This document shows, piece by piece, positions 1 through 7,575 of a stretch of 61,706 nucleotides of DNA. The stretch spans positions 1 to 61,706 of the forward strand of contig NZ_FNAC01000029.1 in assembly GCF_900101705.1 (NCBI RefSeq), given 5' to 3'. The notes under the pieces are model-generated. The model ran no database searches, was not told where the DNA came from, and worked only from the letters and a program-made list of their open reading frames with translations. The position numbers and the translations under genes are program-made. Source of the stretch: Algoriphagus faecimaris (GTDB lineage: Bacteria > Bacteroidota > Bacteroidia > Cytophagales > Cyclobacteriaceae). Numbering within the stretch: position 1 is the first letter of the stretch; each line of letters starts with the position of its first letter.

Positions 1-465
1 AATTTTTCATCACCGTGGGTGTAAGCCCACGGATAAGAATCTACACACCTGGATAAAGCCCTGCAGGGGCGACACTTCTCCATAGGTCCTAATGGGGAAA
101 GGTATTTTAATAAAAACTAGCTATACAGGTCAGAACTTGAAAATTGTCCATTGCACATTGAAAATTGCCAGACCCCGTTTCCATCTTGCTGGCATTGGCC
201 TTGAGGTTTCCGAAAAAAACAAGGGACAGCGCTGGGATCGTCGTAAAACCAAATACCCCGCATTTCGTTTGCCTGCGCTGCATTCTGGCCCTTCGCTAAA
301 TTTGTCCTTTTGGACAAATTATTAACGCTCAGTCCTCTCCTCCCTCATACGGGGCTATTCATAGTTTGACCCCTTCAGGGTCAGCTGGGTTCGACTTTGT
401 GCTCGTTGTAAAATGAGCTAGTCCCGAACCTGCCTTTGCCGGTAGGCAGGCCTACGGCACTTCGA
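1..465. repeat. Non-coding strip with several short palindromes (degenerate intergenic repeat cassette)
   Basis: No credible gene was found in the first ~530 bases. The strip holds a perfect 7-bp hairpin at 13-32 (arms CCGTGGG and CCCACGG), the palindrome GACCCCTTCAGGGTC at 368-382, and nested imperfect inverted repeats at 429-463 (CCTGCC/GGCAGG, then TGCCGGTAGGC against GCCTACGGCA with one base missing). Hairpins of the CCGTGGG...CCCACGG and CCCTnnnGGGG type are, from memory, common intergenic repeats in Bacteroidota, so this is probably an eroded copy of such a family. Copy number elsewhere in the genome cannot be seen here. Confidence 0.5.
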
Positions 466-545
466 TATGATTCATCGATTAAACAGTTCGACAATTCATC
501 ACTTCCCCATCAATACCTTCCTGACAATTATTGTCTAATTCCGAA

Positions 546-1964
546 ATGACTCAAGTACATTCCTTACTTTTGAATATGGAATTTGCTATCGTCGATATAG
601 AGACCACAGGAGGAAATGCGAAGTTGGGAGGTATTACAGAAATCGCCGTAGTGATCCATGATGGACATCAAATCGTGCATGAGTTTCAGACTCTCATCAA
701 CCCTGAACAGGGAATTCCCACTTATATCACGGGATTGACTGGAATAGATAACCAAATGGTTCGGTATTCCCCCACTTTTGAGCAGATAGCAGAGCAACTT
801 TGGGAATTGCTGGAAGGCCGCGTTTTTGTAGCTCATCAGGTTAATTTTGATTTTGGCTTTATCGCTGAGGCTTTTTCCAGATTGGGCAGAAAGCTTTCCA
901 GCCCCAAACTCTGTACCGTTAGGCTAGCGCGAAAGGTTTTTCCAGGAATGCGCTCTTACAGCTTAGGAAGGATCTGCGAGAGCAAAGGCATTCCGATTTT
1001 AGCCCGGCACCGAGCCATGGGAGACGCTAAGGCCACGGCTATCCTTTTTGATCAAATGCTAAAAGTGAATAAAGCACATATTTATGAATCCCTGAAAAAA
1101 AATACTGGGCTGACTTTTCTGCCTCCTAACTTTCCTTTGAGTCGATTTCGAGAAATACCTGAGGAAACAGGGATTTATTACATGCTGGACAATAAGGGGA
1201 AGGTCATTTATGTAGGAAAAGCAAATAATATCAAAGAGCGATTTAAGGGCCATTTTACAGGACAAGCCCTACCTCATTTAAAAAATCAGCTTAAAGTCGA
1301 AATCCATAATTTAAAATGGGAGTTGACCGGAACAGAATTTATGGCCCTCATTCTGGAAGCCTTGGAGATTAAGCGTCTCTGGCCAAAATATAATTCGGCC
1401 CTAAAAATGCCCAAAACACTTTGGGGCTTGTTTTCCTATATCGATGGCGTGGGTTATCAGCGGTTTCAAATAGCCAAAGTCAGTGCATCACTCCAACCTT
1501 TGGAGACCTTTTTTTCTAGGGAAGAGGCTCAGGATTTTCTGAAGGAAGCTCTGAGTCAGCATTCACTTTGTGCAAAATTGTCCGGACTGAGAAAAGTAAA
1601 CTGTGCTGATGTGAAAGATCAAAATTGTTATGGTGCTTGCGAACAAAAAGAGGGAATAACTGACTATAATGAGCGCACGCAACAATTTCTTTCAAGAATA
1701 AAAGAAAGTAGAGGAGCAATCGCCATCGAGCTACCTGGAAGAGCTAGCCATGAAAAAGCCTGCTGTGTTTTTGAAAACGGTATGCTGACCAAGTATGGCT
1801 TTTTTGAAGAGGCCACTTTTAAAGAAGCCCAATTAAACCCTGTAAAACCCTTTCCTGAAACGGCTTACATTTTAAGACAATTTTTCCATCGTTTTTCTAC
1901 AGATCAAATCCAAGTGTTAAGTCATTCGGAATCTGTAAGCCAAGAGTGGACATTAGGTTTTTAA
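546..1964 (+). CDS. DEDDh 3'-5' exonuclease fused to GIY-YIG nuclease (PolC/epsilon-Cho type)
   Basis: This is a two-domain nuclease of 472 residues. The N-terminal part has the DnaQ-like exonuclease signature: Asp17 and Glu19 in DIETTG, Asp102 in NFDFGF, then His155 and Asp160 in HRAMGDAKAT, the DEDDh layout. The second domain begins near residue 209 with GIYYMLDNKG and VIYVGKANNI, the GIY-YIG fold of UvrC and Cho. Such fusions are known in many bacteria and are thought to act in DNA repair; the exact role of this family is not settled. I prefer the ATG at 546; an in-frame TTG at 531 and an ATG at 576 are alternatives, and no ribosome site separates them. The gene stands alone, between the repeat strip and the curli locus. 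Confidence 0.85.
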   Translation: MTQVHSLLLNMEFAIVDIETTGGNAKLGGITEIAVVIHDGHQIVHEFQTLINPEQGIPTYITGLTGIDNQMVRYSPTFEQIAEQLWELLEGRVFVAHQVNFDFGFIAEAFSRLGRKLSSPKLCTVRLARKVFPGMRSYSLGRICESKGIPILARHRAMGDAKATAILFDQMLKVNKAHIYESLKKNTGLTFLPPNFPLSRFREIPEETGIYYMLDNKGKVIYVGKANNIKERFKGHFTGQALPHLKNQLKVEIHNLKWELTGTEFMALILEALEIKRLWPKYNSALKMPKTLWGLFSYIDGVGYQRFQIAKVSASLQPLETFFSREEAQDFLKEALSQHSLCAKLSGLRKVNCADVKDQNCYGACEQKEGITDYNERTQQFLSRIKESRGAIAIELPGRASHEKACCVFENGMLTKYGFFEEATFKEAQLNPVKPFPETAYILRQFFHRFSTDQIQVLSHSESVSQEWTLGF

Positions 1965-2004
1965 ATAGAATTCTCAGCGAGATAGATTTTTGTCATCAAA
2001 AAAA

Positions 2005-2019
2005 TGTCTTTGAAAGACA
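2005..2019. promoter_or_regulatory. 15-bp palindrome, possible operator
   Basis: TGTCTTTGAAAGACA is a perfect inverted repeat with 7-bp arms around one central G. It lies 41 bp past the exonuclease stop and about 165 bp upstream of the curlin promoter candidate. There is an A-run before it but no T-run after it, so a plus-strand terminator is unlikely. Confidence 0.25.
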
Positions 2020-2168
2020 ATCACTGCTTTACCTACTTATCAAAGATTAATTGATAAATCTAATTTTATTGATTTTTTTCTAAGATTAATTCAATTTTTT
2101 TACTATTTCTGATTGAATATGAGTGAAAATACGCATTAAAACTTTTTAAAATTGTCGGAAATTACGCA

Positions 2169-2199
2169 TTGTCACAGGACTTCCTTTGGTCTACTTTTG
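2169..2199 (+). promoter_or_regulatory. Candidate promoter of the curli subunit genes
   Basis: TTG at 2169-2171 and TACTTTTG at 2192-2199 are separated by 20 nt. This fits the Bacteroidota/Flavobacterium vegetative consensus, TTG-N17-23-TAnnTTTG, exactly. The predicted start would be near 2206, about 140 nt before the curlin ATG at 2345. In AT-rich DNA such a match can arise by chance, so it is a candidate only. Confidence 0.4.
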
Positions 2200-2344
2200 A
2201 ATCAAATACAAAAAATAGTATTTGAAATAAGTTTTATATTATTTAAAACTTTCTCTTATGATCAAATGCGTTTTTTGGAACTCCAAATGGATTGACTGAC
2301 AATCACATATAATAATTCTTTTAATCAATTTAAATTTTCAAACC

Positions 2345-3382
2345 ATGAAAAAATCAATTTTGATGTTGGGTGCCCTGGCTTTTACAGCAGGAGTGGCCTT
2401 CGGACAGGGGAATACAGCTTCCTCAAGCACAACAGGTAATGGAAACAGCTCATCTGTTTTGCAAACTGGTCAGAGTAACTCAGGTACCACTTCCCAAACA
2501 GGGAACAATAATGAAGCTCTAATTCAGCAAGGAAACTTTGGTGGTGGTAATGTGCAGTCCAACAATGCCTTAGGTTCTATTTCTCAGATAGGTGATAGGA
2601 ATACTGCTTCTGTTTTGCAAAGACAAGGTTTCTCAGGCGGAACTGCTGTAAGTGAGCATTCTGTAGAGCAAATCGGAGATAGAAATGACGCATTCCTTCA
2701 AACCTTTAACGGTGGAAATACAGGTTCTGTCTACCAAATGGGAGATAGAAATACCTCTTTCAGTCAGCAGTCAGCTTCCGGTCACGCTGTAGATATTGAC
2801 CAAATCGGAAATGGAAATACTGCTCGTACCTTCCAATTAGGTGGAGGAGACAATTCCGCTGCTATCCGTCAAGATGGCGACAATAATTTTGGTGAAATCA
2901 GACAGTCTGGAAGAAATAATAACGCATCTCAGTGGATCGCGGGTTCTGGAAACACAGGTTACTCTACTCAAGATGGATTGTTCAACAATCAGCGAACTGA
3001 AATTACAGGTAATGGAAATGATTTTTCTGTAGAACAGTTGGGTGATAGAAACTTCTCTTATGTCAATGCTAGAGGAACAGGTCCTGGCGATAACGGGTTG
3101 AGGCTTAATAACTCTTCTATTGAAATCCTTCAGGATGGAAACAATAACAGAATCAGTGGTTCTATGGGAGGAAATAGAAACTCTCTTGAAATTCAGCAAA
3201 CTGGTGAAGGAAACCTAATCTTGGGATCAGGTGGAGACTGGGCTGCATTAGGATTTACCATTGAGGGAAATAGAAACTCAGGTATCGTAACTCAAATGGG
3301 TTCTGCTAATACGGCCTCTTTCCAAATGATCGGAAACGGAAATAGCACCGTAATTTCGCAAGGTCCTGGATCTTCGCTTTAA
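2345..3382 (+). CDS. Curlin-repeat amyloid fibre subunit (CsgA/CsgB-like)
   Basis: This is a secreted protein of 345 residues with a signal peptide (MKKSILMLGALAFTAGVAFG) followed almost entirely by curlin-type repeats. I count twelve Q-x-G-x-x-N units, among them QIGDRN twice, QMGDRN, QLGDRN and QIGNGN. In curli, each such repeat forms one strand-turn-strand rung of the amyloid beta-helix. The protein is more than twice the length of E. coli CsgA (about 150 residues), as is usual for Bacteroidota subunits. It is the first gene of the csg locus, next to a second, shorter subunit. A strong hairpin follows it at 3397-3428. Which of the two subunits is the major one (CsgA-like) and which the nucleator (CsgB-like) cannot be told from sequence alone. 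Confidence 0.9.
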   Translation: MKKSILMLGALAFTAGVAFGQGNTASSSTTGNGNSSSVLQTGQSNSGTTSQTGNNNEALIQQGNFGGGNVQSNNALGSISQIGDRNTASVLQRQGFSGGTAVSEHSVEQIGDRNDAFLQTFNGGNTGSVYQMGDRNTSFSQQSASGHAVDIDQIGNGNTARTFQLGGGDNSAAIRQDGDNNFGEIRQSGRNNNASQWIAGSGNTGYSTQDGLFNNQRTEITGNGNDFSVEQLGDRNFSYVNARGTGPGDNGLRLNNSSIEILQDGNNNRISGSMGGNRNSLEIQQTGEGNLILGSGGDWAALGFTIEGNRNSGIVTQMGSANTASFQMIGNGNSTVISQGPGSSL

Positions 3383-3396
3383 TAAATAGTTTTTGT

Positions 3397-3428
3397 AGAC
3401 TTCCCATGGGCAATTCTATGGGAAGTCT
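3397..3428 (+). terminator. Intra-locus hairpin between the two curlin genes (attenuator or mRNA 3' stabiliser)
   Basis: Perfect 11-bp arms AGACTTCCCAT and ATGGGAAGTCT surround a 10-nt loop. The hairpin starts 15 nt after the first curlin stop and ends 20 nt before the second curlin start. The sequence after it (TCATTTTAAAATAAT) is U-rich but interrupted, which fits a leaky terminator or a processing/stability stem that raises first-subunit mRNA over the rest. Confidence 0.6.
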
Positions 3429-3448
3429 TCATTTTAAAATAATATACC

Positions 3449-4237
3449 ATGTCTTTCAAAATTAAATACCTTTTGACTTTGCCTTTGGTTCTTTGCACCT
3501 TTTTGGTGCTAGGTCAAGGTAGATTTAATGGGGAAGATATAATTAGTAATGGGCTGGTTTCGGCTATGGATGTCAGCTTCAATAATGGAGCTTTTGTCTC
3601 CCAAATAGGTGATAATAATTCAACCGAAATACAGCAGAGCAAAAGCAGTGGTTTGGGAATCAATTTCCCATCACAAGGTCTTAGCCTCTTTCCTGGTAAT
3701 AATGGGGATTTTCCCTCCCAAGGTATCGGTGAATTCCCCGGAATGGGGAATGGATTGGTTCAAGGTCTAATACCTACCATCCCATTTAACCTCGCTGCAG
3801 TCAATCAGATGGGCAACCGTAACCATGCTCAAGTTGGCCAAGATGGAGTAGGTCTTATTACCTTGGTCAATCAGATGGGGAATGCAAACATCGCTTCGCT
3901 TAACTCATCAGGCAATAATGTGGTACAGGCATCCAATCAGATGGGAAGACGAAATGAGATCTCCAGTGATATCAACTTCAACGGTTTAGGTGGAACTGTA
4001 GCTCTCTACAATCAAATGGGCAGAGATAATTCCATCGATGTCAATCTCAACACTTCCTTTGGTTTTGGAATACAGCCGGTTTTAATCAATCAGATGGGAC
4101 AAGGGAATCAAGCGAATGTGGATGTAAATACATTCTCAGGTCCTGGAAATAATATCGTCATCAGTCAAACTGGCGGAATGACGATGAATATCACTCAATC
4201 TCCTGGTATCGGAATTTTGCCATTTCGAACACGTTAA
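3449..4237 (+). CDS. Second curlin-repeat protein (CsgB/CsgA-like subunit)
   Basis: The protein has 262 residues, with a signal peptide ending near LVLGQG. Five NQMG units (NQMGNRN, NQMGNAN, NQMGRRN, NQMGRDN, NQMGQGN), spaced 22-26 residues apart, and an earlier QIGDNN mark it as a curlin-family amyloid protein. Between the first repeat and the NQMG block lies a Gly/Pro/Phe-rich insert with FPSQG twice, unlike ordinary curlin rungs. The repeats use a uniform NQMG, whereas the upstream subunit varies this position; a nucleator or minor subunit role is plausible but inferred. It sits between the hairpin at 3397-3428 and csgE, with an 83-bp gap that holds a separate promoter candidate. Confidence 0.87.
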   Translation: MSFKIKYLLTLPLVLCTFLVLGQGRFNGEDIISNGLVSAMDVSFNNGAFVSQIGDNNSTEIQQSKSSGLGINFPSQGLSLFPGNNGDFPSQGIGEFPGMGNGLVQGLIPTIPFNLAAVNQMGNRNHAQVGQDGVGLITLVNQMGNANIASLNSSGNNVVQASNQMGRRNEISSDINFNGLGGTVALYNQMGRDNSIDVNLNTSFGFGIQPVLINQMGQGNQANVDVNTFSGPGNNIVISQTGGMTMNITQSPGIGILPFRTR

Positions 4238-4258
4238 TCAACCGTTTATAATCTAAAG

Positions 4259-4290
4259 TTTGAAAATAAAACTATTCAAATTTAATTTAG
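4259..4290 (+). promoter_or_regulatory. Candidate promoter for csgE-csgF-csgG
   Basis: TTTG at 4259-4262 and TAATTTAG at 4283-4290 are 20 nt apart and match the Bacteroidota consensus with one mismatch in the downstream box. A start near 4297 would give a leader of about 24 nt before the csgE ATG at 4321. It would let the secretion genes be expressed apart from the subunits. Confidence 0.3.
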
Positions 4291-4320
4291 GAATATAAAT
4301 TACAATTTCGTGAGGAATAA

Positions 4321-4893
4321 ATGAATTCTAGGCTAAAATATAGTTTTGTTGATGAATTGAATCAGAAAAAGAAAAAGGAATATCTTTTTAAGGTGTTTCT
4401 TTTTTCTTTATGCTTCTTTTTTTGCTCGCATGTGTCTGAAGCTCAAGTACAAAAAGAAAAAAATGACTCGACCAAGCAACTCAAAAAAACAGAACAAGAA
4501 CTTAAATCCCTACTCGAAAAAATTGTAAAAGAAGAAGTCAAAAAAGTGTCCTCAGATGCAGAGTTGGAGATAGACGGATTGATCGTCGATGAGACCAAAA
4601 CCAAGGTAGGACGAGATTTTTATGATTTCTTTTTTCGTGATTGGCAAGCACCTGAGGAAGCCAGCAATTACTCCATATTTATTATTGAAAAACCTTTTCG
4701 ATTAAATACCACGATTATCGAAATTAAAATAAATGAAATCACAGTATTTGAGTCTTTTCTTCAACCCCGTGGGGATTTCGTAGAAAATCTTGCGGTGCAG
4801 TCAATAGCAAATACTCAGTTTTATTTGCAGCAATACGATGAACTCGTCAGAGAGTTGGGTGGAGAAGATACTCGAGGAACTGGAATTTATTGA
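4321..4893 (+). CDS. csgE: Curli assembly protein CsgE
   Basis: The 190-residue product matches CsgE in its second half: FYDFFFRDWQAPEEASNY, then IFIIEKPFR and ESFLQPRGDFVENLA, ending with a conserved tail of Gln/Tyr residues. CsgE is a periplasmic adaptor that caps the CsgG channel and directs curlin subunits to it. The N terminus is long: about 24 charged residues precede the hydrophobic signal segment (FLFSLCFFFCSHVSEA), followed by a Lys/Glu-rich linker predicted to be helical. The gene is 9 bp upstream of csgF, so E, F and G very likely share one transcript. Identity rests on motif recognition and locus context. Confidence 0.88.
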   Translation: MNSRLKYSFVDELNQKKKKEYLFKVFLFSLCFFFCSHVSEAQVQKEKNDSTKQLKKTEQELKSLLEKIVKEEVKKVSSDAELEIDGLIVDETKTKVGRDFYDFFFRDWQAPEEASNYSIFIIEKPFRLNTTIIEIKINEITVFESFLQPRGDFVENLAVQSIANTQFYLQQYDELVRELGGEDTRGTGIY

Positions 4894-4902
4894 TAACCAA
4901 TT

Positions 4903-5331
4903 ATGAAAAAACTACTCTTATTGATTCCGATTTTAGTTTTTGGATTGATGTCTTTTGAGGCTCAAAGTCAGCAGCTCGTTTATAGACCACAGAATCCAGC
5001 TTTTGGTGGTGATACGTTTAACTATCAATGGTTGCTTTCCTCTGCTGAAGCTCAAAATACCACACGAGATCCCAATGACCTTTCCAATGATCCCTTTGGA
5101 TTTCAAAGAGATCCATTACAGGATTTTTCTGAAACACTCAACCGACAAATCTTAAGTCGTCTTGCCCGTGATATTGTAGATAGGCAGTTTGGTGAGGATT
5201 CTATCGGTGAGGGAAATTACGACTTGGGTGATTATCAAATTCAAATCAATAATTCAGGATCAGGTCTCAGTATTACTATCGTAGATGTGCTTTCTGGTGC
5301 TACTACGAATATTGAAGTGCCATTTTTCTAA
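4903..5331 (+). CDS. csgF: Curli assembly protein CsgF
   Basis: The 142-residue protein has a signal peptide cleaved near AQS and then the typical mature CsgF start QQLVYRPQNPAFGGD followed by NYQWLLSSAEAQN. In E. coli this N-terminal part inserts in the CsgG pore and forms a second constriction, while the rest is surface exposed and anchors the CsgB nucleator. The rest of the protein here (linker, amphipathic helix, then a strand-rich C terminus) fits that design. It starts 9 bp after csgE and ends 8 bp before csgG. Confidence 0.9.
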   Translation: MKKLLLLIPILVFGLMSFEAQSQQLVYRPQNPAFGGDTFNYQWLLSSAEAQNTTRDPNDLSNDPFGFQRDPLQDFSETLNRQILSRLARDIVDRQFGEDSIGEGNYDLGDYQIQINNSGSGLSITIVDVLSGATTNIEVPFF

Positions 5332-5339
5332 AAACCTTT

Positions 5340-6719
5340 ATGTTCAATAGAATTTGTAAGAGGGGAGGACAGCTGCTTGTTTTTTGTCTTTTGCTCAACT
5401 CGGCATGTTCCCCTTATTATTATCAGCCCTTCAATAATAGAGATGCTAGGCTTGGTCCTGAAACTCCCATGAAAAAGGAGCTACAGGAATTACCAAAGCC
5501 CCAAGAACCTATTTATGTGGCGGTATATAAGTTTAGAGATCAGACAGGCCAATACAAGGAGTCAAATGTAGGTGCAAGTTGGTCTACTGCTGTGACTCAG
5601 GGCGCTACCAATATTTTGATCCGCGCTCTTGAAGAATCAGGTTGGTTTGTGCCTATAGAGCGTGAAAATATTTCCAACTTATTGAACGAGCGGAAAATCA
5701 TCCGCTCGAGTAGAGAACAGTATGAGGGAAGTAATAATGTATTGCTTCCCCCGCTTTTATTCGCGGGAGTATTACTGGAAGGAGGAATCGTTTCTTATGA
5801 AACAAATGTCTATACCGGAGGAGCCGGCTTACGATACTTTGGCACAGACGCTTCCTCTCAGTACCGGGAAGATAGAATCAGCATTTACTTGCGAGCCATT
5901 TCTACCAATAATGGTAAAATTCTGAAAACAGTCTATACGACAAAATCCATTCTCTCTCAGGAGGTCTCAGCGGGCTTGTTTCGCTATGTCAAATTTCGAC
6001 GTCTACTAGAAGCAGAAACGGGATACACTTACAATGAACCCCGTGAAATGGCCATTATAGAGGCGATTGAAAAGGCAGTTCACAGCCTAATAATAGAAGG
6101 CGCAGTGGACAACCTGTGGCAGTTTGCAGAAAATGATGACAGTACTCAGGTTGCCGTGGATCAATACATGGCAGAAAAAGAAGAAAATCAAAGGATAGAC
6201 TACATCGGAAGAGTTCAAGATTTTGATGAACGTACGTCTACATACCTCTCTGTGATGGGAAATACCCAAACTTACGTGGGAGATTACTCCAGTATGATGT
6301 TTAGGCCTGGTTTCACAGCCGGTTTGGGAGTCGGGCTATCCAAATCACTATTCTTAGAAGCAGGTGCAGGAGTCCAGCAAATCGAAATTAAAGAATTGGT
6401 ACAGTCTGTTGATTATTTCGCGGACTTGAATCTTGTCTACATGGCAAATCATAAGGGTAAATTATCTCCCTATGCATCAGCCGGATTAGGAAGCTTTTTT
6501 GATCTTGAGGATCAAGTGGGACTTTCCAATAATTCTTGGCTCCCTTATGCCAAATACGCCGCTGGTGTGGAGTATTTGTTTTCGGATAAAACTTCCTTGA
6601 CTTCCAGATTTTATGTCAATCAACTATTCAATGATCGCTATGATGGGGTAGAGGCCGGTACATTCAATGATGTCATCTGGGGCGTCAATCTTGGATTTCG
6701 TTTTTACCTAGGAAAATAA
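5340..6719 (+). CDS. csgG: CsgG curli secretion channel with C-terminal outer-membrane barrel-like extension
   Basis: This outer-membrane lipoprotein has a lipobox with Cys23 (LLNSACSPYYY). Residues ~45-265 are the CsgG domain: VAVYKFRDQTGQYK, then SGWFVPIERENISNLLNER and the transmembrane hairpin region around GAGLRYFG. CsgG forms a nonameric pore that exports curlin subunits. At 459 residues it is about 180 longer than E. coli CsgG (277). The surplus (about 290-459) has alternating aromatic/polar strands, Gly-rich turns and a terminal LGFRFYLGK, as in small outer-membrane beta-barrels (OMP_b-brl type). I infer the extension forms a barrel or barrel-like domain next to the pore. The stop is 5 bp before the next lipoprotein gene. 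Confidence 0.9.
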   Translation: MFNRICKRGGQLLVFCLLLNSACSPYYYQPFNNRDARLGPETPMKKELQELPKPQEPIYVAVYKFRDQTGQYKESNVGASWSTAVTQGATNILIRALEESGWFVPIERENISNLLNERKIIRSSREQYEGSNNVLLPPLLFAGVLLEGGIVSYETNVYTGGAGLRYFGTDASSQYREDRISIYLRAISTNNGKILKTVYTTKSILSQEVSAGLFRYVKFRRLLEAETGYTYNEPREMAIIEAIEKAVHSLIIEGAVDNLWQFAENDDSTQVAVDQYMAEKEENQRIDYIGRVQDFDERTSTYLSVMGNTQTYVGDYSSMMFRPGFTAGLGVGLSKSLFLEAGAGVQQIEIKELVQSVDYFADLNLVYMANHKGKLSPYASAGLGSFFDLEDQVGLSNNSWLPYAKYAAGVEYLFSDKTSLTSRFYVNQLFNDRYDGVEAGTFNDVIWGVNLGFRFYLGK

Positions 6720-6724
6720 CTCGT

Positions 6725-7369
6725 ATGAACTATAGAATTTTAAAAATAGCTTCCTTTTCTCTTTTGTTATTTGGTATTTCCTCCTGCGAAGAACAGTTGG
6801 TGAATGTGGATCGATTTGGCACTATCACAGGAATAGTAGTAAACGGAAGTACTTATGAACCTCTTCCAGGTGTGCTGATTACCACCTCGCCGGCGAGTAG
6901 TGCGGTCTTGACAGATGAAGGAGGTAGTTTTCAATTGGAGAAAATTGTCGCCGGAGATGTATTAATCAACGCAAGAAGAAATGAGTACCTCACAGGGTCT
7001 ATCAATGTGGCCGTTTTTGAAGAAGAAAATACCTCGGTAACCTTCTTCTTACTCGAGGATGAAAATAATGTAGGTAATGTGGTTTTGTTTGATCCTGTTC
7101 CTGGAAATGGAGCAGTGGATCAACCTTTAACACAGACGCTAAGCTGGAATGTAGACCAAGAAGATCGATCTGTGGAGCTTGAGTACACGGTTTACCTTTT
7201 TGAAAGTAATTCTACTACTCAAACCATCGTATCAGAGAATTTAGCCAATAGAGAAGCCGTTGTCTCTAATCTTCGGCCAAACACCACTTATTTCTGGTAT
7301 GTCGTGGCCAAGTTTGACGGTAAGAATGTGGCGAATAGTCCGACTTGGACCTTTAGAACAGGTGCTTAA
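6725..7369 (+). CDS. Lipoprotein with carboxypeptidase-regulatory-like and fibronectin type III-like domains
   Basis: The 214-residue product has a lipoprotein signal (LLFGISSCEEQ, Cys21). Residues ~33-105 resemble a carboxypeptidase regulatory/TonB-plug-like Ig fold: ITGIVVNGSTYEPLPGV, then LTDEGGSFQLEKI. Residues ~120-214 resemble fibronectin type III, with the typical L-x-P-N-T-x-Y-x-W motif (LRPNTTYFWYVVAK). It begins 5 bp after csgG and so is almost certainly part of the curli transcript. Enteric curli operons lack such a gene. A surface role, such as holding fibres or binding a ligand, is an inference from domains and position. Confidence 0.75.
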   Translation: MNYRILKIASFSLLLFGISSCEEQLVNVDRFGTITGIVVNGSTYEPLPGVLITTSPASSAVLTDEGGSFQLEKIVAGDVLINARRNEYLTGSINVAVFEEENTSVTFFLLEDENNVGNVVLFDPVPGNGAVDQPLTQTLSWNVDQEDRSVELEYTVYLFESNSTTQTIVSENLANREAVVSNLRPNTTYFWYVVAKFDGKNVANSPTWTFRTGA

Positions 7370-7385
7370 AATTCAATTCAGGCAA

Positions 7386-7452
7386 TATTAGGTTTTAGCT
7401 AATACTGTATTATTCTACCTCATCTTCCTTCCCCTAGCAAGCTGAGGTAGAA
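7386..7452. other. Two hairpins after the curli operon
   Basis: Arms TATTAG and CTAATA (7386-7391, 7399-7404) form a small hairpin. Perfect 10-bp arms TTCTACCTCA and TGAGGTAGAA (7413-7422, 7443-7452) form a larger one with a 20-nt loop. Neither is followed by a clear T-run, so they may be a Rho-aided 3' end or a stability element for the curli mRNA. Confidence 0.35.
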
Positions 7453-7514
7453 GATTCCTCGTAATAGGTCTACTGTGCTTTTGGAGAATGAAAAAATCTT
7501 TACAACAAATACAT

Positions 7515-7531
7515 GTGCAATCATGTTGCAC
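7515..7531. promoter_or_regulatory. 17-bp palindrome upstream of the LuxR-type regulator
   Basis: GTGCAATCATGTTGCAC has perfect 6-bp arms around TCATG. It lies 44 bp before the preferred start (7576) of the regulator gene and is a good candidate for an operator, possibly autoregulatory. The ATG at 7513, in frame with the gene, overlaps it, which is one reason to reject that start. Confidence 0.4.
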
Positions 7532-7575
7532 TAATAAGTTTTTGCAGTAATTGTTTTAAAAAACTATTTCTTCTT

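Larger units (their letters stand above)
1965..2344. other. 380-bp AT-rich intergenic region upstream of the curli locus
   Basis: No gene is visible. The region is strongly AT-rich and holds a 15-bp palindrome TGTCTTTGAAAGACA at 2005-2019 and a good promoter candidate at 2169-2199 (listed separately). If that promoter is used, the curlin transcript has a leader of about 140 nt, long enough for post-transcriptional control. No terminator with a clear T-run follows the upstream exonuclease gene. Confidence 0.5.

Noticed and set aside
92..325. Open frames on both strands (77 and 66 codons) in the left-edge strip
   Set aside because: No family features, Pro/Cys/Trp-rich low-quality translations and overlap of both strands; best explained by palindromic repeats.
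388..394. GGTTCGA, which resembles a tRNA T-loop
   Set aside because: No acceptor, D or anticodon arms could be paired around it.
2837..3199. 120-codon open frame antisense to the first curlin gene
   Set aside because: It is a shadow of the Asn/Gly repeat codons and has no features of its own.
2345..4237. Regular repeats in the curlin genes, checked as a possible CRISPR array
   Set aside because: The repeats are protein-level and vary at DNA level, with reading frame kept throughout.
7513..7575. In-frame ATG at 7513 as start of the LuxR-type regulator
   Set aside because: It overlaps the palindrome 7515-7531 and adds 21 Cys/Phe-rich residues before the conserved first receiver strand.
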